64,000 nt of DNA, from positions 124,001 through 188,000 of the forward strand of contig JAEPON010000005.1 in assembly GCA_017642895.1 (NCBI GenBank), given 5' to 3'. Source of the stretch: Roseitalea sp. Its GTDB lineage: Bacteria; Pseudomonadota; Alphaproteobacteria; Rhizobiales; Rhizobiaceae. A program made the translations under genes and the position numbers. Below are positions 46,565-55,002 of the stretch, one piece after another. The notes under the pieces were generated by a model that made no database searches, was not told the DNA's origin, and saw nothing but the letters and a program-made list of their open reading frames with translations. Numbering within the stretch: position 1 is the stretch's first letter; each line of letters starts with the position of its first letter.

Positions 46565-47629
46565 ATGGCGTCGGACACAGGCAAAACCACACAGGACGGC
46601 TTTGGCTGGGGCATCTGGGCGACGGGCGCGATTGCCGCGCAATTTGCTGACGATCTCGACCGTGTACCGGGCGCACGCCGGGCGGCGGTCTGCTCGCGGT
46701 CGATGCAGAGCGCGCAGACTTTTGCCAAAGCGCATGGCGTCGCAGCCGCCCATGCCGACCCGGCCGCGTTTCTCGCCGATCCCACCATCGACGCGGTATA
46801 CATCGCGTCGCCCCACACCGAACATTGCGACCAGGCACTGCGGGCGATTGCCGCTGGCAAGCCGGTGCTGATCGAAAAACCAGTGGCGATGACGGCCGAA
46901 CAGGCGCGCACCATCAAAGACGCCGCGCACAAGGCCGGCGTGTTCGCGATGGAGGCGCTGTGGACGCGGTTCCTGCCCGCCGTGCAGCGGGCCAAGGCCC
47001 TGATCGACGAAGGTGCCATCGGGTCGGTGGAGCGCGCCGAGGCAAGCCTCATCTTCCACCGGCCGTTCGATGCGGACCACCGCCTGTTCGATCCGGCGCG
47101 CGGCGGCGGCGTGCTGCACGATCTGGGCGTTTATCCGTTGTCTCTGGCGACGTTTCTGTTCGGGCTGCCGATGCTTGAAAGCGGGCACTGGCAGGCCGCG
47201 CCGACCGGCGTCGATACGCGCGCCGAGATGACGCTGATCTGCGGCACCGTTCCGTTCGCAGTCAAAGTCGGCTTCGTGGAGGAACCGGCCGCAGAGGGGC
47301 GCAACGATTTTGTCGTCCGTGGCGAGACCGGCACGCTGCGGATCGACCGGCATTTTCTGTCGGCGCCATCGCTGACGCTGTGGGACAAGCCGCTGGAGAC
47401 GGCGCCGGACCCGCGCGAATGGGCTGAGAAGCTGGCCAGACGGCTGCCGCTGCCCGGCCGGACTCGCATGGATTTCGACCGGTCCTCACGCGGGCTCAAC
47501 TTCCAGGCGGCCGCCGTCCAGGCCGCCGTTGCGCGCGGCGAGACCGCCCATCCGGCGATGCCGCTGTCGGACAGCGCGGCCGTGCTCGCGATCATCGAGC
47601 AGGTGTTGACCGCGCCGCCCGAACGCTGA
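46565..47629 (+). CDS. Gfo/Idh/MocA-family oxidoreductase
   Basis: 354 residues. The N-terminal Rossmann segment starts GWGIWATGAIAAQFADDL, and the conserved EKPVAMTAEQA holds the catalytic-site Lys. The sequence is nearest to the dihydrodiol dehydrogenase-like or glucose-6-phosphate 3-dehydrogenase-like branch; the substrate is not evident from neighbours. Confidence 0.88.
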   Translation: MASDTGKTTQDGFGWGIWATGAIAAQFADDLDRVPGARRAAVCSRSMQSAQTFAKAHGVAAAHADPAAFLADPTIDAVYIASPHTEHCDQALRAIAAGKPVLIEKPVAMTAEQARTIKDAAHKAGVFAMEALWTRFLPAVQRAKALIDEGAIGSVERAEASLIFHRPFDADHRLFDPARGGGVLHDLGVYPLSLATFLFGLPMLESGHWQAAPTGVDTRAEMTLICGTVPFAVKVGFVEEPAAEGRNDFVVRGETGTLRIDRHFLSAPSLTLWDKPLETAPDPREWAEKLARRLPLPGRTRMDFDRSSRGLNFQAAAVQAAVARGETAHPAMPLSDSAAVLAIIEQVLTAPPER

Positions 47630-47634
47630 CGGCG

Positions 47635-48036
47635 TCAGGTCCGATCGGGCGCGCCTTCCATCTCCTCGACGATGCCCATGAAGCGGCGCATGAACTCTTC
47701 CATATAGCCCAGGCCGCGCTCGAATTCCTCAGGGTCGGGCAGGCCGTCGCGGGCGATCGCCGAGCCGGCGCCGGCATTCAGACGCCGTTCGAGCACCTCG
47801 ACCCGCGCTTCGAGCGCATCGAGCGCATCGAAGAACGCGGCGCGTTCGTCGGCCCCAAGCCGGCACACCACCTCGTCGCCTTCCAGCGCGCAGACCGACA
47901 TTTCACCAGTCTCTGTGTCCATGCGCACGAACCCCTCACCGGTCGGCTCCATCACATAGCGGCCGGTGTCGGCGGCGGTCGGACCCGCCATCGCGGCCAG
48001 GGCGGCCAAACTGCCGCCGATGATCATTGCCTTCAT
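47635..48036 (-). CDS. Exported hypothetical protein with coiled-coil segment
   Basis: 133 residues from the ATG at 48036, preceded by GAGGAGGAA. A signal peptide ends near TAADTG. A short beta region with two Cys (MSVCALEGDEVVC) is followed by a heptad-like helix (FDALDALEARVEVLERRL). No family recognised. It converges on the oxidoreductase gene, with 5 bases between stops. Confidence 0.75.
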   Translation of the reverse strand: MKAMIIGGSLAALAAMAGPTAADTGRYVMEPTGEGFVRMDTETGEMSVCALEGDEVVCRLGADERAAFFDALDALEARVEVLERRLNAGAGSAIARDGLPDPEEFERGLGYMEEFMRRFMGIVEEMEGAPDRT

Positions 48037-48185
48037 CTGTTCCTCCTCGGGCCGGGCCCGACTGGCGCGTCCCTTTGTCGACCTTTTCCATGACATTGCG
48101 CGGAATTTGTGATGGCCGGTGGACAAGGGGCGCATGTGTGCCTGCCGGACTTCCGCGGGCCGCCCGGTCAGTCTAAGGGGGCGGC

Positions 48186-48533
48186 ATGGACGCCCTCATC
48201 TACAAGATCGCGACGCGGCAGCAATGGACCAAAGCCGAGGCCGACGGTGTCTTTGCCGGGGCGCCGATCGATCTGGCCGATGGCTACATCCATTTCTCCA
48301 CCGCTGCGCAGGCGCCGGAAACAGCGGCAAAGCACTTTGCCGGGCAGAGCGATCTTCTGCTGGCCGCCGTGAACGCCGAAGCGCTGGGCGGCGCGCTGAC
48401 ATATGAAGTCTCGCGCGGCGGAGCCCTGTTCCCGCATCTCTACGCGCCGCTCGATCTGACCCATGTCGTCTGGGTCCGGCCCCTGCCGCTCGGGCCGGAC
48501 GGCGTGCATATCTTTCCGCCCCTGGAGCCCTGA
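48186..48533 (+). CDS. DUF952 family protein
   Basis: 115 residues. Family features: IYKIATRQQW at the start, ADGYIHFSTAAQ in the middle and FPHLYAPLDL near the end. Fold and enzyme role are unproven. Its stop overlaps the pyrD start by one base (TGATG), so both are probably translated together. Confidence 0.88.
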   Translation: MDALIYKIATRQQWTKAEADGVFAGAPIDLADGYIHFSTAAQAPETAAKHFAGQSDLLLAAVNAEALGGALTYEVSRGGALFPHLYAPLDLTHVVWVRPLPLGPDGVHIFPPLEP

Positions 48534-49627
48534 TGCACGACCGCCTGACCGACCGGATCGGCCGCTGGCTGATGTTCCGCTTCGACCCGGAGACGGCGCA
48601 CGGGCTGGCAATCAGGGGCCTGAAGGTCAGGGCGCTGCCGGGCGCCCCCGCCATCGGCGATCCGCGTCTGGCCGTGTCGGTGGCGGGCCTCACCTTTCCC
48701 AATCCCGTCGGCGTTGCCGCGGGCTTCGACAAGAACGCCGAGGTGCCCGACGCGCTGCTCGCGCTCGGCTTCGGTTTCACCGAAATCGGCACGGTGACAC
48801 CGCGTGCCCAACCGGGCAATCCTAGGCCGCGCATTTTCCGACTGACTGCGGATCGTGCCGTCATCAACCGGCTGGGCTTCAACAATAAGGGCCATGAGGC
48901 GGCTTTTGACCGGCTCGATGCGCGGCAAAACAATGGCATCGTCGGCGTCAATATCGGCGCCAACAAGGATACGGACGACAAGGCGGCCGACTATGTGGCC
49001 GGGCTGGACCGGTTCTATGCGCTCGCCGCCTATTTCACGGTCAACATCTCGTCACCCAACACGCCGGGTCTGCGCGATTTGCAGACGCGCGATGCGCTGT
49101 CCGATCTTCTGGCGCGGGTCGGCGAAGCGCGCATGAGGGAGATCGAGGAGACGGGCCGCCGCGTGCCGATCTTTCTCAAGATCGCGCCGGACATCACCGA
49201 GGCCGATCTCGACGACATCGTGACCGAGGTGCTCGACAAGACAATCGACGGAATGATCGTCTCCAACACGACCCTGTCGCGGGCCGGGTTATCGGCGAAT
49301 CCGGGCGAAGCGGGCGGGCTGTCCGGCGCGCCGGTGTTCGAGCGCTCGACCATCGTGCTTGCCAAGACGCGCCAGCGCGCGGGTCCCGACCTTGCGCTGA
49401 TCGGCGTGGGCGGTGTCGACAGTGCCAAGACGGCGCTCACCAAGATCGAGGCCGGCGCCGATCTGGTGCAACTCTACACCGGCATGATCTATGGCGGGCC
49501 GACGATCGCGAGGCGCATCTGCGCGGACCTGTCGGATGCGCTCGATGCGCGCGGGGCGGACGGGGTCCGAGAGTTGCGCGACCTTTCGGTCGATGCGTGG
49601 GCGTCCAGACCGATCCCGCCGCAATAG
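48533..49627 (+). CDS. pyrD: Dihydroorotate dehydrogenase (quinone), class 2
   Basis: 364 residues. The N-terminal helix binds the membrane and quinone. FMN and substrate motifs: GVAAGFDKNAEV, NRLGFNNKG, and NISSPNTPGLRDLQ, which includes the catalytic Ser of class 2 enzymes; GVGGVDS and YTGMIYGGP near the end bind the FMN phosphate. It performs the fourth step of pyrimidine synthesis. Confidence 0.96.
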   Translation: MHDRLTDRIGRWLMFRFDPETAHGLAIRGLKVRALPGAPAIGDPRLAVSVAGLTFPNPVGVAAGFDKNAEVPDALLALGFGFTEIGTVTPRAQPGNPRPRIFRLTADRAVINRLGFNNKGHEAAFDRLDARQNNGIVGVNIGANKDTDDKAADYVAGLDRFYALAAYFTVNISSPNTPGLRDLQTRDALSDLLARVGEARMREIEETGRRVPIFLKIAPDITEADLDDIVTEVLDKTIDGMIVSNTTLSRAGLSANPGEAGGLSGAPVFERSTIVLAKTRQRAGPDLALIGVGGVDSAKTALTKIEAGADLVQLYTGMIYGGPTIARRICADLSDALDARGADGVRELRDLSVDAWASRPIPPQ

Positions 49628-49630
49628 GGC

Positions 49631-50977
49631 TCAGCCGAAGACACGCTCCGCGCGAGACGGAAGAAGCGCCAGCAATGTCAGCCCACGCAAGCCCAGAAAC
49701 AGGTTGAGCGCGAACCAGAGGCCGTGATTGCCGAAGACCGGCGTCAGCCCGTAACCGCATGCGATGAAGACGGCGAGCGACAGAAGCATCATGTTGCGCA
49801 TATCCACCGACCAGGTCGCGCCGATATAGACGCCGTCCATCTGGAAGGCGAGGACGCCGGCAATGGCGGTGAAGGCGGCCCAGGCGAGAAACGGCCGCGC
49901 CTCGGCCCGCACATCTTCGGCTGTGGTCATCAGGTCGATGAACCAGTTGCCCACCACCAGCACGACCAGCGTCGTGAAACCGGCCAGAACGAACCCCCAA
50001 AGCGCCGTCAGCCGGATGGCGCGCCAGAACGGCTTCGGGTGCCGGCCGCCAATGGCGCGGCCGACCAATTGCTCGGCGGCGACGGCAAACCCGTCCAGAT
50101 AGTAGCCGGCAATGAAGAAGAAATTCATCAGGATCGCGTTGGCGGCCAGCGTCACCGCGCCGAACTGCGCGCCGATGCGGGTGAACAGCGCGAATGCGGC
50201 GACCAGTGCAAGGGAACGGATCATGATGTCCCGGTTGAGCGCGATCAGCGCAAGGAAGGAAGGACGGTCAAAGATGCGCGCCCGCGACGGGGCATGGCGC
50301 CTGTCAAAACCGTGCCAGAGCCAGACGAGCGCGCCGACGGCCACAACACTCTCGCCGATCACCGTCGCCCAGGCGACGCCGGCAACGTTCCATTCCAGCC
50401 ACAGGCCAAGCGCGATCGACAGGACGATGTTGATGCCGTTGATCAGCGACTGGACGATCAGTGCCGCGACGGCCCGGGCCTGACCGAGCAGCAGGCCGAG
50501 GATGGCATAATTGACGAGCGTGAACGGCGCGGCGAGGAAGCGGATCGTCACATAGGTGCGGGTCGCCTCGGCCACCGCATCGCCCGGCGCCATCAGCCAC
50601 AGGCCGACCTCGCGGATCAGGGGTGCAAGCGGCAACAGCAGCAACCCGCCTCCAAGAGCGATCAGGATGGCGCGCCAGAAGATGGCCTGCTGCTCGGTCG
50701 TGTCTTCCCGGCCGACCGCCTGGGCGACGAAGCCGGTCGTGCCCATGCGCAGGAAGTTGAACATGATGAAGACGACATCGAACAGGATCGCCCCGATGGC
50801 GAGGCCGCCAATCAGCGCCGCGTCGCCGAACTGGCCGACCACCGCCGTATCGACGATGCCGAGCAGGGGCGTCGTCAGATAGGCAAGCGTCATCGGCACG
50901 GCGATGGCGAACACCATGCGATTGGTGACCTCGAAGCCGGCGGCCTTTTCGGATGGAACGGACTGGCTGACGGACAT
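49631..50977 (-). CDS. MATE-family efflux transporter (DinF-like)
   Basis: 448 residues with about twelve membrane segments in two repeats. The N-terminal PMTLAYLTTPLLGIVDTAVVG is the DinF-branch signature. It likely exports cationic or amphipathic compounds using an ion gradient. Start chosen at MSVSQSV; the longer frame upstream overlaps the divergent HDAC gene. Confidence 0.9.
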   Translation of the reverse strand: MSVSQSVPSEKAAGFEVTNRMVFAIAVPMTLAYLTTPLLGIVDTAVVGQFGDAALIGGLAIGAILFDVVFIMFNFLRMGTTGFVAQAVGREDTTEQQAIFWRAILIALGGGLLLLPLAPLIREVGLWLMAPGDAVAEATRTYVTIRFLAAPFTLVNYAILGLLLGQARAVAALIVQSLINGINIVLSIALGLWLEWNVAGVAWATVIGESVVAVGALVWLWHGFDRRHAPSRARIFDRPSFLALIALNRDIMIRSLALVAAFALFTRIGAQFGAVTLAANAILMNFFFIAGYYLDGFAVAAEQLVGRAIGGRHPKPFWRAIRLTALWGFVLAGFTTLVVLVVGNWFIDLMTTAEDVRAEARPFLAWAAFTAIAGVLAFQMDGVYIGATWSVDMRNMMLLSLAVFIACGYGLTPVFGNHGLWFALNLFLGLRGLTLLALLPSRAERVFG

Positions 50978-51083
50978 CCGCCTGCCCTGCCCGATCGGAG
51001 GCGTGCGGGCAAGCCGCCGATTGTCCCGGTGACAAGGCTGCCCACGGTTTGATTTTGGCCGTGCGATGCTTACCTGCGCTGCG

Positions 51084-52028
51084 ATGAGCCTGCCGATCCT
51101 GCACAATCCCGCCTATGACGCGCTGTTCGACCCCGAACACCGCTTTCCCATGGGCAAATATGCGCGGCTCGCCGAAGTGCTGATCGAGGACGGTCTGGCC
51201 GCGCCCGGCACCTTCATCGTGCCCGGCCCCGCGCCGCGCGACTGGGTCAAGCTCGCCCATGACGGCGCCTATGTGGATCAGGTCTATGCGTTCAACGTGC
51301 CGCGCGCCATCGAGCGCGAGATCGGCTTCGAGGTGACGAAACGCACCTCGCTGCGCGCGCAATGCGCAACCACGGGCACGATCATGGCGGCCCGGGCGGC
51401 GCTGGAACACGGCGTTGCCTGCAACACGGCTGGCGGCAGCCATCATGCGCGCCGTGCCCAGGGTGCCGGCTTCTGTACCTTCAACGATGTCGCGGTCGCC
51501 GCGCGGCTTCTGCTCGCCGATGGCGAAATCTCGAACGCGCTGGTGGTCGATCTCGACGTGCATCAGGGCGACGGCACGGCGGACATCTTCGCCGGCGACG
51601 GGCGCGTCTTTACGGCATCCATCCATGCTGAAAAGAACTATCCGGTGCGCAAGAAAGCGTCCGACTTCGATCTCGGCCTGCCCGACGGCATCGAGGACGC
51701 CGCCTATCTGAAGACGGTCGCGCTGGCGCTCGAGGAACTGCGGGGCCGCATGCCCGCACCGGACATCGTCTTCTACAATGCCGGCGTCGATGTGCATGGC
51801 GAGGACCGGCTGGGCCGGCTGGCGCTGACGAACCATGGCATCGAACAGCGCGAGCGCATGGTGATCAGCCATTTCCGCGCGCGGGGCGTGCCGGTCTGCG
51901 GAGTGATCGGCGGCGGCTATTCGCGTGATGTCGATGCGCTGGCGCGCCGGCACGCGCTTTTGCACCATGTCGCCGACGAATTCGCCTTCAGCGCTCCGAC
52001 CGGTAGCTCAGAAGCCGCGCAAGGATGA
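51084..52028 (+). CDS. Histone deacetylase-like amidohydrolase (class IV-like)
   Basis: 314 residues. The zinc-dependent deacetylase fold is shown by GGSHHARRAQGAGFCTFND (catalytic His pair), DLDVHQGDGTAD (zinc ligands) and NAGVDVHGEDRLG. Bacterial members remove acetyl groups from small amines or proteins; the substrate is unknown. An ATG six codons upstream is the alternative start. The 3' end overlaps the convergent small membrane protein gene by 41 bases. Confidence 0.9.
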   Translation: MSLPILHNPAYDALFDPEHRFPMGKYARLAEVLIEDGLAAPGTFIVPGPAPRDWVKLAHDGAYVDQVYAFNVPRAIEREIGFEVTKRTSLRAQCATTGTIMAARAALEHGVACNTAGGSHHARRAQGAGFCTFNDVAVAARLLLADGEISNALVVDLDVHQGDGTADIFAGDGRVFTASIHAEKNYPVRKKASDFDLGLPDGIEDAAYLKTVALALEELRGRMPAPDIVFYNAGVDVHGEDRLGRLALTNHGIEQRERMVISHFRARGVPVCGVIGGGYSRDVDALARRHALLHHVADEFAFSAPTGSSEAAQG

Positions 52029-52254
52029 AGACCGGGATGACGATGCTGGCGCCCAGGATCAACCAGTCGCCGAACCGGCCGAGCGCCGCCCAGCCGCTTT
52101 GCCACAGGCTGACCGCGAAATCGCGCAGGCCCCACCAAACGTCCATCGGCGCCAGGCCGAAGACACTCATCACCGCGCCGACCAGCAGCGACACGACGAC
52201 CAGCTTGATGACGGTGCGTCCGACCGTGTCGCCCAATATCTGCCGTGTGCCCAT
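51988..52254 (-). CDS. Small membrane protein, DUF6460-like
   Basis: 88 residues from MGTRQILGDTVGRT. Two hydrophobic segments (LVVVSLLVGAVMSVFGL and WLILGASIVIPVFILARLL) flank a Trp-rich amphipathic stretch. It resembles a small Rhizobiales membrane family (DUF6460), assigned from memory. Function unknown. Confidence 0.7.
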   Translation of the reverse strand: MGTRQILGDTVGRTVIKLVVVSLLVGAVMSVFGLAPMDVWWGLRDFAVSLWQSGWAALGRFGDWLILGASIVIPVFILARLLSYRSER

Positions 52255-52370
52255 GCGCCCGCGCTCCATTGCTTGAAAGCGCACCTAGGCGGCAAATGCG
52301 GCAACCGCAAGGGTTGCCTTTGAACGCGCATCAAGCACGGCCTTTGCTGTCCCGTAAGCGCCGCCATCCC

Positions 52371-52445
52371 GGAACCTGGTTCCAGGATCCATGTGATGTC
52401 GCAACCTTGCTGGATTCCGGAACCTTGTTCCGGAATGATTTGGTG
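52371..52445. repeat. Pair of short palindromic repeat units
   Basis: CCTGGTTCCAGG (52375-52386) and TTCCGGAAC-CTT-GTTCCGGAA (52425-52445, a perfect 9-bp inverted repeat) lie 38 bases apart in a gap without genes. They look like dispersed intergenic palindromes of the kind frequent in alphaproteobacterial genomes. Confidence 0.55.
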
Positions 52446-52540
52446 AAGCCCTGCGCCACCCGGCGGGTTCAGACTCGGGACCGACATTTTGGACAATCGG
52501 CAAGGTGCACGAAGTCTCGACCGCCGATCGTTCGACGCCT

Positions 52541-54124
52541 TCAACCAAGCATCGCTTCCAATGTTTCAAGACGATCGGCCTCGAGCGGCGGCTTGTCCCA
52601 CCGGAGCCTCGAGATGCGCGGAAAGCGCATGGCGACACCGGATTTGTGGCGCGCCGAACGGTTCAGCCCCTCAAAGGCGACTTCCAGCACCAGACCGTGG
52701 TCCGGTTCGGCGCGTACCGAGCGCACCGGGCCGAACCGCTCGATCGTGTTGTCGCGCACGAACTTGTCGAGCTGTTTCAGCTCCTCGTCGGTGAAGCCGA
52801 AATAGGCCTTGCCGACCGGCACGAGCGCCGGATCGTCGGCCTCGCCGGTCCAGACGCCGAACGTATAGTCCGAATAAAAGCTGGACCGTTTGCCATGGCC
52901 GCGCTGGGCATACATCAGCACCGCATCGATCAGGAACGGATCGCGCTTGAACTTGAACCACGGCCCCTTGGGCCGGCCGGGCACATAGGTCGATCGACGA
53001 TGCTTGAGCATCAGCCCCTCGATGATCGGGGCGGGCGGCGCGTTGCGCCTGGCCGCAACCGCGTCCCAGGTCTCGAATGCCACCAGCGGCGACAGGTCGA
53101 ACCGGTCGGGTGGAAGAGTCGCAACGAACGCCTCCAGCCGGGCGCGGCGTGTCTCGAAGGGTTCGGTACGCAGATCGTCCGCGCCCTGCTGGAGCAAATC
53201 ATAGGCGCGCACGAAGGCGGGAAACTTTGCCTGCTGCTTGGCCGAGACGGTCTTTCGGTTGAGCCGCTGCTGGAGATCGCCGAACGTGCCAGCGCGGATC
53301 GCGCCATTCTCGAAATGGCCAACCAGCAATTCGCCGTCGATCGATCCTTCGAAATCCATCGCCGCCAGAAGATCGGGAAACGATTTGGAGATGTCGTCGC
53401 CGGTGCGCGAATAGATGCGCCCGACGCCACGCTCGGCGGTCACCTGCACGCGGATGCCGTCCCATTTCCATTCGGCGATGTAGTCCGCCGGATCGTAGCG
53501 GCCCAATTCTTCGACGTCGGCCGGGTTGGCCAGCATGACGGGCCGGAACGGGGCGGCGGCGGCGCTTTCGGGCTTGGGACCGGTGCCTCCGAGCCAGGCA
53601 AACAGGTCCGTATAGGGGATTTCCAGTCCGTGCCAGAGTTCCTCGATCTCGGTTACGTCCTTGCCGCCGAAATCGGCCAGCGCCTGTTTGACCAGGCGCG
53701 AGGAGACGCCGACACGCATGCCGCCGGTGATCAGCTTCAAAAGCGCGTAGCGGCCGGGCGGATCGAGCGCATCAAGCCAGCGTTCGACAAGTCTGGGACC
53801 GTCGGAGCGGGAAGAGCGTTGCAAGGTTTCAACGATGGTGGCGAGGGAGAGATCGTGTTGCCCCCACCCTTCATCCCTTCCCTGCAAGCGGGGCAAGGGG
53901 GTCACCAGCGGCGATCCCTTTTTGGCAACGCTTGGTGCAACTGCCAAAGATGTTGCGTTTTTGGCCAAGTCTCCCTCTCCCCGCGTGCGGGGAGAGGGTA
54001 AGGGTGAGGGGCCATCATCCACAGGCCAGATCAGGCTCACCGTCTCCGCGAGATCGCCAACGAAATCGTAGGAATAGCCGAACAGGACCGGATCGACCCT
54101 CTCCTCGACAAGTGCGCGAATCAT
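52541..54124 (-). CDS. Ligase-associated ATP-dependent DNA ligase (LigC/'cisplatin damage response' type), N-terminally broken
   Basis: 527 residues from an internal ATG. Nucleotidyltransferase motif EWKWDGIR places the AMP-accepting Lys at 220; later motifs include IDGELL, LMLKHR and WFKFKRD. The gene belongs with the exonuclease, helicase and phosphoesterase downstream in map order. Two faults are visible. The first ~50 residues are in another frame (54121-54279), separated by an apparent deletion of about 10 bases. In addition, residues ~38-91 are an extra segment encoded by palindromic repeat DNA, in frame, between the N-terminal DNA-binding domain and the catalytic core. Whether the truncated protein is still made or active is unknown. 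Confidence 0.88.
   Translation of the reverse strand: MIRALVEERVDPVLFGYSYDFVGDLAETVSLIWPVDDGPSPLPSPRTRGEGDLAKNATSLAVAPSVAKKGSPLVTPLPRLQGRDEGWGQHDLSLATIVETLQRSSRSDGPRLVERWLDALDPPGRYALLKLITGGMRVGVSSRLVKQALADFGGKDVTEIEELWHGLEIPYTDLFAWLGGTGPKPESAAAAPFRPVMLANPADVEELGRYDPADYIAEWKWDGIRVQVTAERGVGRIYSRTGDDISKSFPDLLAAMDFEGSIDGELLVGHFENGAIRAGTFGDLQQRLNRKTVSAKQQAKFPAFVRAYDLLQQGADDLRTEPFETRRARLEAFVATLPPDRFDLSPLVAFETWDAVAARRNAPPAPIIEGLMLKHRRSTYVPGRPKGPWFKFKRDPFLIDAVLMYAQRGHGKRSSFYSDYTFGVWTGEADDPALVPVGKAYFGFTDEELKQLDKFVRDNTIERFGPVRSVRAEPDHGLVLEVAFEGLNRSARHKSGVAMRFPRISRLRWDKPPLEADRLETLEAMLG
53865..54013. repeat. Palindromic repeat element inserted in frame in the ligase gene
   Basis: A perfect 12-bp inverted repeat, CCCTCTCCCCGC-GT-GCGGGGAGAGGG, lies at 53973-53998, and an imperfect palindrome around CCCTTCCCTGCAAGCGGGGC near 53876-53900. 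On the minus strand they encode SPLPSPRTRGEG and TPLPRLQGRDEG, typical translations of Rhizobiales intergenic repeats. Boundaries are estimated from where ligase-like sequence stops and resumes (LIWP and LATIVETL). Confidence 0.75.
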
Positions 54125-54279
54125 CGCCGGCTTGACCGACGGGATATCGAGATGGCGGCGATGGCATAGCCGCGGTCCGGGTCTGGTGTCGCCGCGACAT
54201 AGTCGACGATCAGCCGCAGTTTCGCATTGCGCGAGGGGGTGAGGACCAGACTGTCAAGAAGGCTAGAAAACGGCTTCAC
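54121..54279 (-). pseudogene. Detached N-terminal fragment of the ATP-dependent DNA ligase
   Basis: From a GTG at 54279 the frame encodes MKPFSSLLDSLVLTPSRNAK then LRLIVDYVAATPDPDRGYAI, the usual start of this ligase family, then leaves the family and stops at 54121. The expected continuation DIPSVKPAMIRA is present in the neighbouring frame just before the internal ATG at 54124, so the break is a frameshifting deletion near 54150. Confidence 0.8.
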
Positions 54280-54327
54280 AAATTGCCCTCTGTATCATAG
54301 AAATATTTTGTTTTTACTGTGGGGACC

Positions 54328-54726
54328 ATGATGAAAAAACCAATACTTTCCGTTGCGTCACTTTGTCTGCTTTTGACCTTTCCTGTGTCAGCGCACGCGT
54401 TTTCGTTCTCGTTCGAATGGGGCAACATCAAACTGTGTACATCCGGCCGGCCAAATCGTGTGAAGAACCCTTTGTTCTCTTTGAGATCGGTGCCGGACGG
54501 AACGGCGCGCATCGAGTTCAACATGAAGGACTTGAACGTCCCCAGCTACCGGCATGGCGGTGGTCGCGTCCGGTATTCCGGGCAAAGTCAAATTGAGCCG
54601 GGCGCCTTTCGTTACAAGAGCCCGTGCCCGCCGGACGGAAGCCACACCTATCAATGGACAGCAACCGCCAAGGACCGGTCCGGGAACGTCCTGGCAACTG
54701 CGACCGCCCAAAGAAGCTATCCTTAA
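54328..54726 (+). CDS. Exported PEBP (YbhB/YbcL)-like small protein
   Basis: 132 residues with a signal peptide (MMKKPILSVASLCLLLTFPV then SAHAF). The C-terminal half (YKSPCPPDG, HTYQWTATAKD, GNVLATATAQRSYP) resembles the end of phosphatidylethanolamine-binding-like YbhB/YbcL proteins, but the protein is shorter than most. The upstream DNA and 5' part are AT-richer than the neighbours. It sits between the exonuclease and ligase genes on the opposite strand, where relatives have none, suggesting insertion. Start may be ATG 54328 or 54331. Confidence 0.72.
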   Translation: MMKKPILSVASLCLLLTFPVSAHAFSFSFEWGNIKLCTSGRPNRVKNPLFSLRSVPDGTARIEFNMKDLNVPSYRHGGGRVRYSGQSQIEPGAFRYKSPCPPDGSHTYQWTATAKDRSGNVLATATAQRSYP

Positions 54727-55002
54727 ACGGCATCACGGCGCCTCCACTTTTCGGCCGCCCGCATGGACCCGGGCGCCCTGCCCCTGGTGACCAGAGGACC
54801 CTGTCCCGCGCCGGCATTGTCGCGGGCATAGGTGTCGTAGGTCGACGTATGCGCCCGGCCGCCGATCGGAACGGATCTCGCGGCCGCCACCAGTGCTGCC
54901 GGACAATGTGCTTCTCCATCGAGATCTCCAATAGACGCCCATAGCGGAGGCCGTCTTGGGGGTGGAGCACTCCAAGGGACTTCCCCAGCCGGAGCTGAAC
55001 GG

